Below are positions 1-6,625 of a stretch of 33,612 nt of DNA, in pieces. Each line of letters opens with the position of its first letter. Position 1 is the stretch's first letter. The notes under the pieces were generated by a model, which saw only the letters and a list, made by a program, of their open reading frames with translations, did no database searches and was not told the origin of the DNA. Source of the DNA: Paulinella micropora (lineage: Eukaryota > Cercozoa > Imbricatea > Euglyphida). The DNA is taken from assembly GCA_009731375.1 (NCBI GenBank), contig BJOX01000147.1:190299-223910 (forward strand). Reading direction: 5' to 3'. A program made the position numbers and the translations under genes.

Positions 1-72
1 GGTAGTGTTAGTGCTACTGCCGCAAAACTTGGGTATGGTAAGCAACGAGGAGGTGCTGTAAAGTTCCGTTGA
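1..72 (+). CDS. 3' end of an unidentified element gene (partial)
   Basis: Reading from base 1, 23 codons run open to a TGA at 70-72. The residues are rich in Gly, Ala, Lys and Arg and end GGAVKFR. The TGA overlaps the first base pairs of the hairpin that starts at 71, just as the surface-protein gene ends in TAG overlapping the hairpin at 5517. That shared arrangement is the main reason to accept this as a real gene end. The protein cannot be identified from 23 residues. A virion or packaging protein of the same + strand block is possible. Confidence 0.5.
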   Translation, partial: GSVSATAAKLGYGKQRGGAVKFR

Positions 73-217
73 TATTTATGAGCATCGCTTTCATTCGCTA
101 TGCTCATTTTCGCTTGCTCATAAACATCGTAAAACCGATTTATTTTTTCTTAAAACAAAAAATAGATGTTTTAGAATAAGCGGGAATGCGAAGCATGGAG
201 CGTAATTCTAAAATATC
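71..217. repeat. Paired-hairpin locus A
   Basis: Two hairpins stand head to head. The left (71-128) runs from GATATTTATGAGCA to TGCTCATAAACATC, a 14-bp stem with one mismatch. The right (165-217) runs from GATGTTTTAGAAT to ATTCTAAAATATC, a 13-bp stem with one G-T pair. The right hairpin has an inner ATGC-GAA-GCAT mini-hairpin. The inner flanks AAACATC and GATGTTT are complementary, as are the outer flanks GATATTT and AAATATC, so the whole locus could also fold as a branched structure. It lies between the tail gene and the protease, overlapping the stop of one and the first codons of the other. Confidence 0.8.
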
Positions 218-1859
218 AAAGACTAAGAATGTGAAAAGGTCAAAAGTCCGTCCACCACGAGTTTATAGAAATAAGAGCGGGAGGCCATATATTATCCAGA
301 AGGGTAAAAAATATTATCTTAATTTTGGTAAGAAAACAAATGATTTAAGCACATTACAAATCGTTAAACTTTTTATGAAATATATTGGTAAGCCGAGGCC
401 GCAAAGGGCTAGCCGCAAACCAAGAGAAAAAATAATCAAATCTGATTTCAATCGTCTTGAACACGAGAACCGAAACCAGATACAAAGCAACTTACAAAAG
501 AAATATGATTTAATACATGACGAGGAAGAAAAGGAAAAGAAGAAACGGGAGGATTTAGAAGAGGAGAAGAAAAGGCTAGAACGAAAAGACATAGCCGATG
601 CTAAGGAACTAAAAGAGGTATTGGATAGGGAACATAAAAGAGAAGTGGCGGAGGCGAAGGAAAGACAGGAAGAAAAGGATAGGGAACAGAAGAAGGAACA
701 ACGACTTATTCAGGAACTAGAGGCAGAACGACGACATAGACAGGGTTTATTGATGGCTCCACTAGCCCCGCCTATGATAAAACCGCCACCGCCACCACCA
801 AAAGGACGACCTCCAAGGAGAACGAAGGGAGTTATTGTAAAGGATGCGGAAGAAGAGGAGAAACATAAACAAACAAAACGGGAAAAAATAATTGATGGTA
901 TGTTTGCTGAGACTATTAGAAAGAAACGACGAAATGCACATCCTTCTAATGAAAAGATTATTCAAAAACTAAGATTTATTGGGCATGTTATCCCTGACAT
1001 AAAACCATCAAGAGGTGGTAAAATAAACTATTCTGAAATGTTAAAACAATGGCTATACAAAAGTCCAATTATAACTGACCAAGTGTTGAATTCACAACAA
1101 GCATGGGTTGAATTTGATTTATGGAGAGAAGGTGCGGTAGCAAAAAAGAAAGAAGAAGTAGACAATCTCCAACGTGTTGGAGATAACAAGGAGAACAAAG
1201 AAGAACAAGACAATAAAGAAGAACAAGACAATAAAGAAGAACAGGACAATAAAGAAGAACAACCCATTATACAAGAGCCTGAAGATGTGCAAGCAAATAT
1301 GACTGAAGCAGAAACCGAACCAGAATCAGATGCGGTAGGAATTGGATTATCTCCAACTAGCGGAAAAGGTTTAATGACGAGTGAAATCAACGACATAATG
1401 AAAAAACATGACTGGTATTTAGGAACGATTGCGAGTGATGAAATATACAAATTAAATCCCGAAAAAAGAAGGCAATACGGATTTATTATGAATACTGACC
1501 CGAGCAATAAAAAAGGACAACACTGGATGGCTATATGGGTAAGTCTAAATAAAGATAGAAGTGTTGAAGTGTATGACCCTTTGGCTGAATATCAACCGAC
1601 GGAAGACTTTCAACAACAAATGAAACGGCTAATTGACCGAAGTAATCCTGATAGTTATTTGTTAATGAAAGTTAATCAAGTAAAACAACAATCTGATACG
1701 AGCGACACATGTGGATGGCACTCAATGCGGTTTCTTTTAGAGCGAGCAAAAGGAGTGCGATTTAAATTTGCTAGTGGCTACACAGACTTAAAAGAAGACG
1801 AAGCGGAAAAATTGAAAGCACAGAATGGTTATGGCGAGGGATTTAATACATTCATCTAA
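186..1859 (+). CDS. Adenain-like maturation cysteine protease with long basic N-terminal extension
   Basis: This 557-residue protein has a C-terminal Ulp1/adenain-type cysteine protease domain (about 400-557). The catalytic layout is readable: His446 in GQHWMAIW, Asp464 in VEVYDP, Gln502 and Cys509 in DTCGWHS. Gln precedes Cys by seven residues, as in adenovirus protease. In Polintons, virophages and PLVs this enzyme processes capsid proteins. The N-terminal 380 residues are unusual: a basic segment with GRPYIIQKGKKYYLNF (about 33-48), a Lys/Glu/Arg-rich probable coiled coil (about 95-190), a proline-rich stretch (about 190-212), and four tandem NKEEQD-type repeats (about 335-358) encoded by an 18-nt DNA repeat. 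In-frame TAA at 177-179 leaves ATG 186 or ATG 195 as the start. Both lie inside the hairpin at 165-217. The extension may bind DNA or scaffold the virion (inference). Confidence 0.85.
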   Translation: MRSMERNSKISKTKNVKRSKVRPPRVYRNKSGRPYIIQKGKKYYLNFGKKTNDLSTLQIVKLFMKYIGKPRPQRASRKPREKIIKSDFNRLEHENRNQIQSNLQKKYDLIHDEEEKEKKKREDLEEEKKRLERKDIADAKELKEVLDREHKREVAEAKERQEEKDREQKKEQRLIQELEAERRHRQGLLMAPLAPPMIKPPPPPPKGRPPRRTKGVIVKDAEEEEKHKQTKREKIIDGMFAETIRKKRRNAHPSNEKIIQKLRFIGHVIPDIKPSRGGKINYSEMLKQWLYKSPIITDQVLNSQQAWVEFDLWREGAVAKKKEEVDNLQRVGDNKENKEEQDNKEEQDNKEEQDNKEEQPIIQEPEDVQANMTEAETEPESDAVGIGLSPTSGKGLMTSEINDIMKKHDWYLGTIASDEIYKLNPEKRRQYGFIMNTDPSNKKGQHWMAIWVSLNKDRSVEVYDPLAEYQPTEDFQQQMKRLIDRSNPDSYLLMKVNQVKQQSDTSDTCGWHSMRFLLERAKGVRFKFASGYTDLKEDEAEKLKAQNGYGEGFNTFI

Positions 1860-1860
1860 A

Positions 1861-1878
1861 ATATTATTTGTATAATAT
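1861..1878 (+). terminator. Short AT-only hairpin after the protease stop
   Basis: A perfect 7-bp inverted repeat, ATATTAT-TTGT-ATAATAT, begins one base after the protease stop codon and ends three bases before the minor capsid ATG. It is smaller than the paired hairpins. Its place at a gene 3' end fits a hairpin-type transcript-end signal. It could equally be part of the AT-rich promoter of the next gene. Confidence 0.4.
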
Positions 1879-1881
1879 ACA

Positions 1882-2694
1882 ATGGACTATAAGGGAGGTC
1901 GTGCGACGGGTATCTATTACATAAATAGCAAAAATAGAATAACGGGGACAGACAGCGACTTTACACACGAAGTCAATATGAAGGGTCTAGACAATCCCAC
2001 ACATTGTAAAATTCTTCATATTTATGTGCCGAAATCGTATTACTCCGTGGCTTCACCATATAATACTTTTACATTATCCGAAGACGGATATGAGGCTTTA
2101 ATTACGATACCTGAGGGAAACTACACAATGAACAATCTAAAAAATAAACTATCTGAGGTGTTATCCGCAGACAGCCCAAATAATTATACTTATGTTGTAT
2201 CCAGTAATAATACCAACATAGAACCAGAGGACGGCAAATTAACATTCAGTGTGTCAGAGAATAAAGGTATTCAACCGCGGTTTATATTTGATGCTGATAC
2301 ACGTATTCACGAGGTAATGGGTTTTGATAGAAACTCAACATATTTCTTTGCTAATGATTTTATTAAATCGCCAAATGTAATTATTCTAACTGGTGAAAAA
2401 ACTTTGTATCTTCAATCGGATTTGGTGAATGAAGGTGATAATCATGTGCTACAAGAAATATACACAGCAAACGAAATTCCTTTCGGCTCTGTCATTTATG
2501 ATGGAAGCGGGTCTGAGTATGGTAAAACATTGTCCGCTAGTTCAAACAATGTATTCAGGTTTTACTTGACGGACGAAAACGACCAAGCAATAAATCTTAA
2601 TGGTTTGGGAATAGTTATGACTTTATTGGTTTATCGTGAAACTAATTATTTTAGTTTATTTAATTCATTCTTCAATCTATTGAAAGCGAGGTAA
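1882..2694 (+). CDS. Minor capsid (penton/vertex) protein
   Basis: This 270-residue protein lies directly upstream of the major capsid gene, the usual place and size for the single-jelly-roll penton protein of PLVs and Polintons. It is rich in beta-forming residues. It opens with the sequence GIYYINSKNRITGTDSDF, followed by a lattice-type segment on peptide entry and fold (VPKSYYSV, IPEGNYTMNNLKNKL) that I recognise from PLV minor capsid proteins. The start follows the protease stop by only 22 bases, so the two are probably co-expressed. It would form the pentameric vertices of the icosahedral shell. The assignment rests on length, position and general resemblance; no catalytic motif exists to check. 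Confidence 0.75.
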   Translation: MDYKGGRATGIYYINSKNRITGTDSDFTHEVNMKGLDNPTHCKILHIYVPKSYYSVASPYNTFTLSEDGYEALITIPEGNYTMNNLKNKLSEVLSADSPNNYTYVVSSNNTNIEPEDGKLTFSVSENKGIQPRFIFDADTRIHEVMGFDRNSTYFFANDFIKSPNVIILTGEKTLYLQSDLVNEGDNHVLQEIYTANEIPFGSVIYDGSGSEYGKTLSASSNNVFRFYLTDENDQAINLNGLGIVMTLLVYRETNYFSLFNSFFNLLKAR

Positions 2695-2783
2695 AGATAT
2701 TTTAATTTTGAATTATTTATTTTTTTCTATAAATATATTCTTGTGAATTAGTTAATTTACAACACTTCAAAAAAAAGAAAAAA
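2695..2783 (+). promoter_or_regulatory. AT-rich spacer before the major capsid gene
   Basis: These 89 bases are almost entirely A and T. They contain a short inverted repeat TAATT-TTG-AATTA just after the minor capsid stop, a TATAAATATA element near 2730-2740, and an A-rich run ending at the ATG. They are probably the 3' signal of one gene and the promoter and leader of the next. No experimental-type consensus is available to confirm this. Confidence 0.35.
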
Positions 2784-4235
2784 ATGCCTGTCCAATACGG
2801 AGGAGAACTAGTCCATCAGACTAAGGAACTGCTCACTGGTAAGTATGAATTGAACAAACTTACTGCCCGTGAAGGGTCGGCTGATGTTAACATTACAACT
2901 GCTGGTGGAAATGAAAGCACCTTTGAAATCCCTACTCGTCCTTTGAACCTTGCCCGTAGTGTCTTGCGATTTACTTACACACCTGCCGCATCTGCTGGTT
3001 ATAATCGTATGTTTATGGACTGCTTGCCAATGATACAAAGAATTGAACTGCGAAGCCGAAGCGGTCAATATTTGTGTAATCTTCAACACGTCGGCAATTA
3101 CACTAAGATGATTTGGAAGCCTGAAATTAAATATGAAAAATTTATGGCACTTGAAAACCACGGGGGTGGTGTATCTAGCGGGGCTATGCTTCAAAAGTGT
3201 AATGCTGGAAAGATTGATGTTGGAACTAGAGCACAAAGGCGAACGATTGATACCGCAGGAGCCTATGATACTGTAAGAGATGCCATTCAAGCATACTACA
3301 AAGTGCCTAGTGTGAATGCTCGTCGCCACAATGATACCGCTCTCGCCGATAGCACTGCTGGAACCTATAGTCTTGTCAATGTTGAGTATGGGGAGGCTAA
3401 GTATTTTGAAGGAGGCGGTAATGGAACGGCTACCCCTGTCATTAAAGTTAAACTTCCGTTGGGTATGATTTTTGGAACTATTTTTGAACTGGATAAGACT
3501 ATCGGTTTTAATGAAATTTTGGATTTGCGAATTGTGTGGGAGGGAACTAACCGCTCTACTTTCTATGGAACTGATGCGAGCAGTATTTCTACTGGTGCTG
3601 CACAGGTGGCTGTTGGTGCTACTATTTCAAACTTAAATCTGTTTCTTGCCGTAGAGACTGACCCAAATGTCGTCCTTGGTGTACAGCAGAAGATTGCGGG
3701 AGAAGGTTTCCCATTTAAGATTGAATACCCTATCTCTTGGAAGCAGAACCTCTCAACAGCAAGTCAAAATTTCGTTGTAAAAATGAACCGCTCACAGGGT
3801 GAGAGAATTAGAAGAATTTATACTTCCGCATTCCACAACGATGAAAATAAAAATACCGCTTTTGACAATGATAACAGAGCGGATGCAAAAATTACTTCAT
3901 ACTATACAACTCTGGATGGCTCTCGTCTTCAACAATTTGACATTGACACCTCTGAGAATGAAGACTATATGATTTTGAAGGATAAGTTGAAGGGTAGTGC
4001 TATCCTAAACAGCGATGTCTATCATTACAACTGGTTTCATGTTGATACTTGGGACAACAACCGCCCGCTTTGTGATAAGGATACTGACGGGTATGAGGTG
4101 AGTGGTCTGAGCCTTGACACTGAGAGGCGATATGAGTTCGTTTCAACTACTGCTGGAAACAATCTTAACCATTACACTTTTGCCATTCTTCAACGAAGTG
4201 TGCTTGTGAAGGGAATTGAAATTCTAATGTCGTAA
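2784..4235 (+). CDS. MCP: Major capsid protein (double jelly-roll type)
   Basis: This 483-residue protein is predicted to be the main shell protein that assembles into pseudo-hexameric capsomers. It is Gly/Thr/Asn-rich with an all-beta character. The opening VQYGGELVHQTKELLTGKYE and the later segments RPLNLARSVLRFTYTP, MDCLPMIQRIELRSRSG and NVEYGEAKYFEGG resemble PLV-type double jelly-roll major capsid proteins. It is shorter than typical Polinton or virophage capsid proteins, which suits the PLV group. It is intact, with no stops or frameshifts, and lies between the minor capsid and surface-protein genes. Codon use is less AT-biased than in neighbouring genes, as often seen in highly expressed structural genes (inference). 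Structure prediction would be the decisive test. Confidence 0.85.
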   Translation: MPVQYGGELVHQTKELLTGKYELNKLTAREGSADVNITTAGGNESTFEIPTRPLNLARSVLRFTYTPAASAGYNRMFMDCLPMIQRIELRSRSGQYLCNLQHVGNYTKMIWKPEIKYEKFMALENHGGGVSSGAMLQKCNAGKIDVGTRAQRRTIDTAGAYDTVRDAIQAYYKVPSVNARRHNDTALADSTAGTYSLVNVEYGEAKYFEGGGNGTATPVIKVKLPLGMIFGTIFELDKTIGFNEILDLRIVWEGTNRSTFYGTDASSISTGAAQVAVGATISNLNLFLAVETDPNVVLGVQQKIAGEGFPFKIEYPISWKQNLSTASQNFVVKMNRSQGERIRRIYTSAFHNDENKNTAFDNDNRADAKITSYYTTLDGSRLQQFDIDTSENEDYMILKDKLKGSAILNSDVYHYNWFHVDTWDNNRPLCDKDTDGYEVSGLSLDTERRYEFVSTTAGNNLNHYTFAILQRSVLVKGIEILMS

Positions 4236-4287
4236 GAGGCGATTATTAATTTTGTTAGTTAATTTATTTTTTTATTATTAATATATA

Positions 4288-5517
4288 ATGTCCCACCAAC
4301 GAAATTTGATAGCACAAAATCCAGACGGCGAATTTATAAATGTCAGTGTTGGATATGATGGTAATATTGAAACAAATAATTCAAAAACCGCTTTTGGTGA
4401 AGCAGTAGTAGGTCAATTAACACCAGTATTACAAGAAATCTTTCCATATACCATTAATACTAGGATATGGACAAAAACAGAAACAAAATCGTCTGTGTCA
4501 TTTTTGAATAATATGGCTGAATTGAAAACAACTGCTAATGCTACGGCAGATGCTGGATTAGTAAGTAAAAGGAGAATAAAATATAGAACTGGAATGGGTG
4601 TCCTTGCCCGCTTTACTGCTATATGGACAACGGATGATACAAAAGATTACTATTCATTTATTGGAATAGGAAATGATCTCGTTGATGGATTTTATTTTTA
4701 CAAAAATCAAGCAGGAATGAATATCGCGCATATTAAAGGAGGTGTTGCAGTTTATATTGACCAAGAAGACTGGGACGACCCATGCGATGGTAATTTTGCT
4801 ATGCCGAACTTAGACTGGAGCAAAGGAAATGTATTTCAAATTCAATTTCAGTATCTTGGGTTTGGTGCTATTAAGTTTTATATTGAAAATCCCATAACAG
4901 GATTATTTCAATTAGTTCATATGATTGAGTATGCGAATGCGAATGATGGTGTAAGCCTGCGAAATACAACATTACCTTTTACGGCAGTCATGAGAAATGA
5001 TGCAAAGACTGGAATACAAATTCTTAAAACGGCGAGTGCCAGTTTATTCATTGAGGGCTCAAATACTATTAATACCAGTATTACAAATACTGCGGAAGGA
5101 GACGAAAAAACGAGCACCACTGAAAGCCCCATTTTAAGTATCAGGAATAAAGCACTATTCAATAATAGCCTCACCAACTATTCAAATGTCTTTCCTTCCT
5201 TGGTAAGTATTACAAATGAAGATACTAAGTCAAATGTCGTCAGAATGGTATTGAATGGGACACTAACAGGGGCTGGTTTTGCTGATGTTGATGCCACAAC
5301 TTCAATCGTAGATACAGACACAAAAGCAACCGCTATCGCCAACGGAACGACAATTTTTAAGATTTATGTAAATGCCACCTCAACTCAACAGATTAATCTC
5401 AGAACTTACGATATTCAATTAACACCGAACGATGTTTTGACATTCACACAGAAGGCTGTGTCGGCAGGTGCTGGTAGCAATATTAATGTTATCGCTAACT
5501 TCATAGAAGACCAATAG
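4288..5517 (+). CDS. Probable virion surface/fibre-like protein (unidentified family)
   Basis: This 409-residue protein has no signal peptide or membrane span and is Asn/Thr/Ala/Ile-rich. The middle (about 95-235) contains alternating hydrophobic strands such as RTGMGVLARFTAIW, YYSFIGIGNDLVDGFYFYKN and GNVFQIQFQYLGFGAIKFYIE. These suggest a compact beta-sandwich, possibly lectin-like. The C-terminal third (about 270-409) is Thr/Asn/Ala-rich and looks like a separate beta-domain. It is the last gene of the + strand structural block, 52 bases after the capsid gene, which favours a spike, fibre or receptor-binding role; that role is inference from position and composition. The TAG stop (5515-5517) shares its last base with the hairpin beginning at 5517. 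Confidence 0.6.
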   Translation: MSHQRNLIAQNPDGEFINVSVGYDGNIETNNSKTAFGEAVVGQLTPVLQEIFPYTINTRIWTKTETKSSVSFLNNMAELKTTANATADAGLVSKRRIKYRTGMGVLARFTAIWTTDDTKDYYSFIGIGNDLVDGFYFYKNQAGMNIAHIKGGVAVYIDQEDWDDPCDGNFAMPNLDWSKGNVFQIQFQYLGFGAIKFYIENPITGLFQLVHMIEYANANDGVSLRNTTLPFTAVMRNDAKTGIQILKTASASLFIEGSNTINTSITNTAEGDEKTSTTESPILSIRNKALFNNSLTNYSNVFPSLVSITNEDTKSNVVRMVLNGTLTGAGFADVDATTSIVDTDTKATAIANGTTIFKIYVNATSTQQINLRTYDIQLTPNDVLTFTQKAVSAGAGSNINVIANFIEDQ

Positions 5518-5660
5518 ATATTTTAGAATTGCGCTTCATTCGCTACGCTCATTCTCGCTTATTCTAAAACATCGAAAACCATTAAAGTAAAAAATAAAAG
5601 CAAAAAAAATCTAATGGAAACGATGTTTTATGAAACCGCGTAGCGGGTGAATAAAATATC
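5517..5660. repeat. Paired-hairpin locus B between converging genes
   Basis: The left hairpin (5517-5573) pairs GATATTTTAGAAT with ATTCTAAAACATC. Its loop is closely related to that of the left hairpin of locus A (CATTCGCTACGCTCATT against CATTCGCTATGCTCATT). The right hairpin (5622-5660) has outer stem GATGTTTTAT/ATAAAATATC, a GA/GA internal loop, an inner CCGC/GCGG stem and a GTA triloop. The spacer itself holds a CCATTA/TAATGG pair. The locus lies between the + strand surface-protein gene and the - strand ExoX-C-like gene, so each hairpin can act for one direction of transcription. The 39 nt of the right hairpin recur exactly, inverted, at 12546-12584. Confidence 0.85.
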
Positions 5661-5672
5661 ACAAATATCATA

Positions 5673-6134
5673 TCACAAATATTTTTTTACCGCATCTTTG
5701 TTATTAAAATAAGGTTGTTGAATTAAATATTCAAGGTATGGTTTGTCAATCTTAGCGACATCTTCAATTTTCATTTTTTTATACTTACCATATTGAAGAA
5801 AAACATCGGTTTGCTGACCGAAGGTCGCATCTTCAACTTCGTTGGAGTCAATTTGTGCTATTTCTTCACCAACATTCATTTTAATCTCTGTAATTCCAGT
5901 TTCTTTCAAGTCAGTCTCCTTAAAAGGAGTGCTCTGCTCTTCGTCAAACATTTTTGATAATGTAGCCTCCAAAGGAATAACTACTTTCACATTATCATCT
6001 CTTGGTTTATATTGCTCATAGAAAGAAACAATGTCGGGTTTAGTCCATTTAATAGTGGGTTTCTTAACTTCGCTGTCAATGTTCCATTTTTCAATTTCAT
6101 TCAAGTAGTCCTGCTTGGTGCTTAGGTCTGTCAT
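5673..6134 (-). CDS. Small protein with C-terminal ExoX-C-like domain (copy 1)
   Basis: This 153-residue protein ends in a domain (about 110-153) with the pattern F-x-YGKYKKMKIEDVAKIDKPYLEYLIQQPYF split across its length. The pattern resembles the small ExoX-C-like domain found after exonuclease domains and as stand-alone proteins in bacteria, phages and large viruses. The N-terminal 105 residues are acidic and charged with no recognised fold, and no nuclease catalytic residues are present, so it is unlikely to be an exonuclease itself. The start ATG directly abuts the AAAATATC end of the hairpin in locus C, and the gene ends close to locus B. A nucleic-acid or protein adaptor role is a guess. 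Confidence 0.6.
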   Translation of the reverse strand: MTDLSTKQDYLNEIEKWNIDSEVKKPTIKWTKPDIVSFYEQYKPRDDNVKVVIPLEATLSKMFDEEQSTPFKETDLKETGITEIKMNVGEEIAQIDSNEVEDATFGQQTDVFLQYGKYKKMKIEDVAKIDKPYLEYLIQQPYFNNKDAVKKYL

Positions 6135-6258
6135 GATATTTTAGAATTGCGCTTCGTGCTACGCACTCTCGCTTATTCTAAAACATCGAAAAAAAATTAA
6201 AGAAAAAATAATTAAAAGAAAACGATGTTTTGTGATGACGAAGTCAGAACAAAATATC
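6135..6258. repeat. Paired-hairpin locus C between the two ExoX-C-like genes
   Basis: The left hairpin (6135-6187) pairs GATATTTTAGAAT with ATTCTAAAACATC and encloses a GTGC/GCAC stem with a TAC/GTA triloop. The right hairpin (6224-6258) has outer stem GATGTTTTGT/ACAAAATATC, GA/GA internal loop, inner stem TGAC/GTCA and GAA triloop. The spacer of about 36 bases is nearly pure A and T. The locus overlaps the end of the upstream - strand gene and abuts the start of the downstream one. Confidence 0.85.
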
Positions 6259-6544
6259 AAATATATTTTTTTACTTCTGCCTTAATGTCGGTGAATTTAT
6301 CAAACCAAGGCTGTTTCATAACCCATTCAAGGTATGGCTTATCAATAACCGCTATATCTTGAATTTTTTTGCCTTTATATTTACCAAATGGAAAAACATC
6401 GGTTGGCTTGCCGGCCCGTGCATTTTCAATTGCCTTTATTTGTTCTTGAATTACCTTTTGGATATCTTTCAATGTGAAGGTTTCATTTTTATTTTCAATA
6501 GAGAGTTTTTCAAACTTCTCGCATAGTCTGGTGAGGGCGGACAT
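6257..6544 (-). CDS. Small ExoX-C-like domain protein (copy 2)
   Basis: This 95-residue protein is mostly one ExoX-C-like domain (about 49-95) with VFPFGKYKGKKIQDIA and DKPYLEWVMKQPWF. It is clearly a paralogue of the neighbour at 5673-6134 but lacks that protein's long acidic N-terminus. It has its own charged helix at about 5-45. The stop codon overlaps the outer end of locus C. A TATATATACC element lies just upstream of the ATG. Similar GKYKG domains occur as isolated proteins in phages and giant viruses, mostly of unknown function. Confidence 0.6.
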   Translation of the reverse strand: MSALTRLCEKFEKLSIENKNETFTLKDIQKVIQEQIKAIENARAGKPTDVFPFGKYKGKKIQDIAVIDKPYLEWVMKQPWFDKFTDIKAEVKKYI

Positions 6545-6547
6545 TGG

Positions 6548-6555
6548 TATATATA
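6548..6555 (-). promoter_or_regulatory. TATATATA element upstream of ExoX-C-like copy 2
   Basis: Read on the - strand, TATATATACC ends two bases before the ATG. The same ten bases precede the GIY-YIG gene at 12497-12504. The shared string and position suggest a promoter or leader motif. The background is very AT-rich, so chance is possible. Confidence 0.3.
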
Positions 6556-6595
6556 GACTGATAAAAATTTATTGAAAAAAATTAATTAATTAATT

Positions 6596-6625
6596 GATAT
6601 TTTAGAATTGCTCTCTCGTTTCTAA
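6596..6625 (-). terminator. Degenerate single hairpin overlapping the polymerase stop
   Basis: The sequence begins GATATTTTAGAATTGC, identical to the left ends of loci B and C, then diverges. A 6-bp stem TTAGAA/TTCTAA (6602-6607 with 6620-6625) remains and includes the polymerase stop codon at 6622-6624. It looks like a decayed or shortened member of the hairpin family without its partner. Confidence 0.5.
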
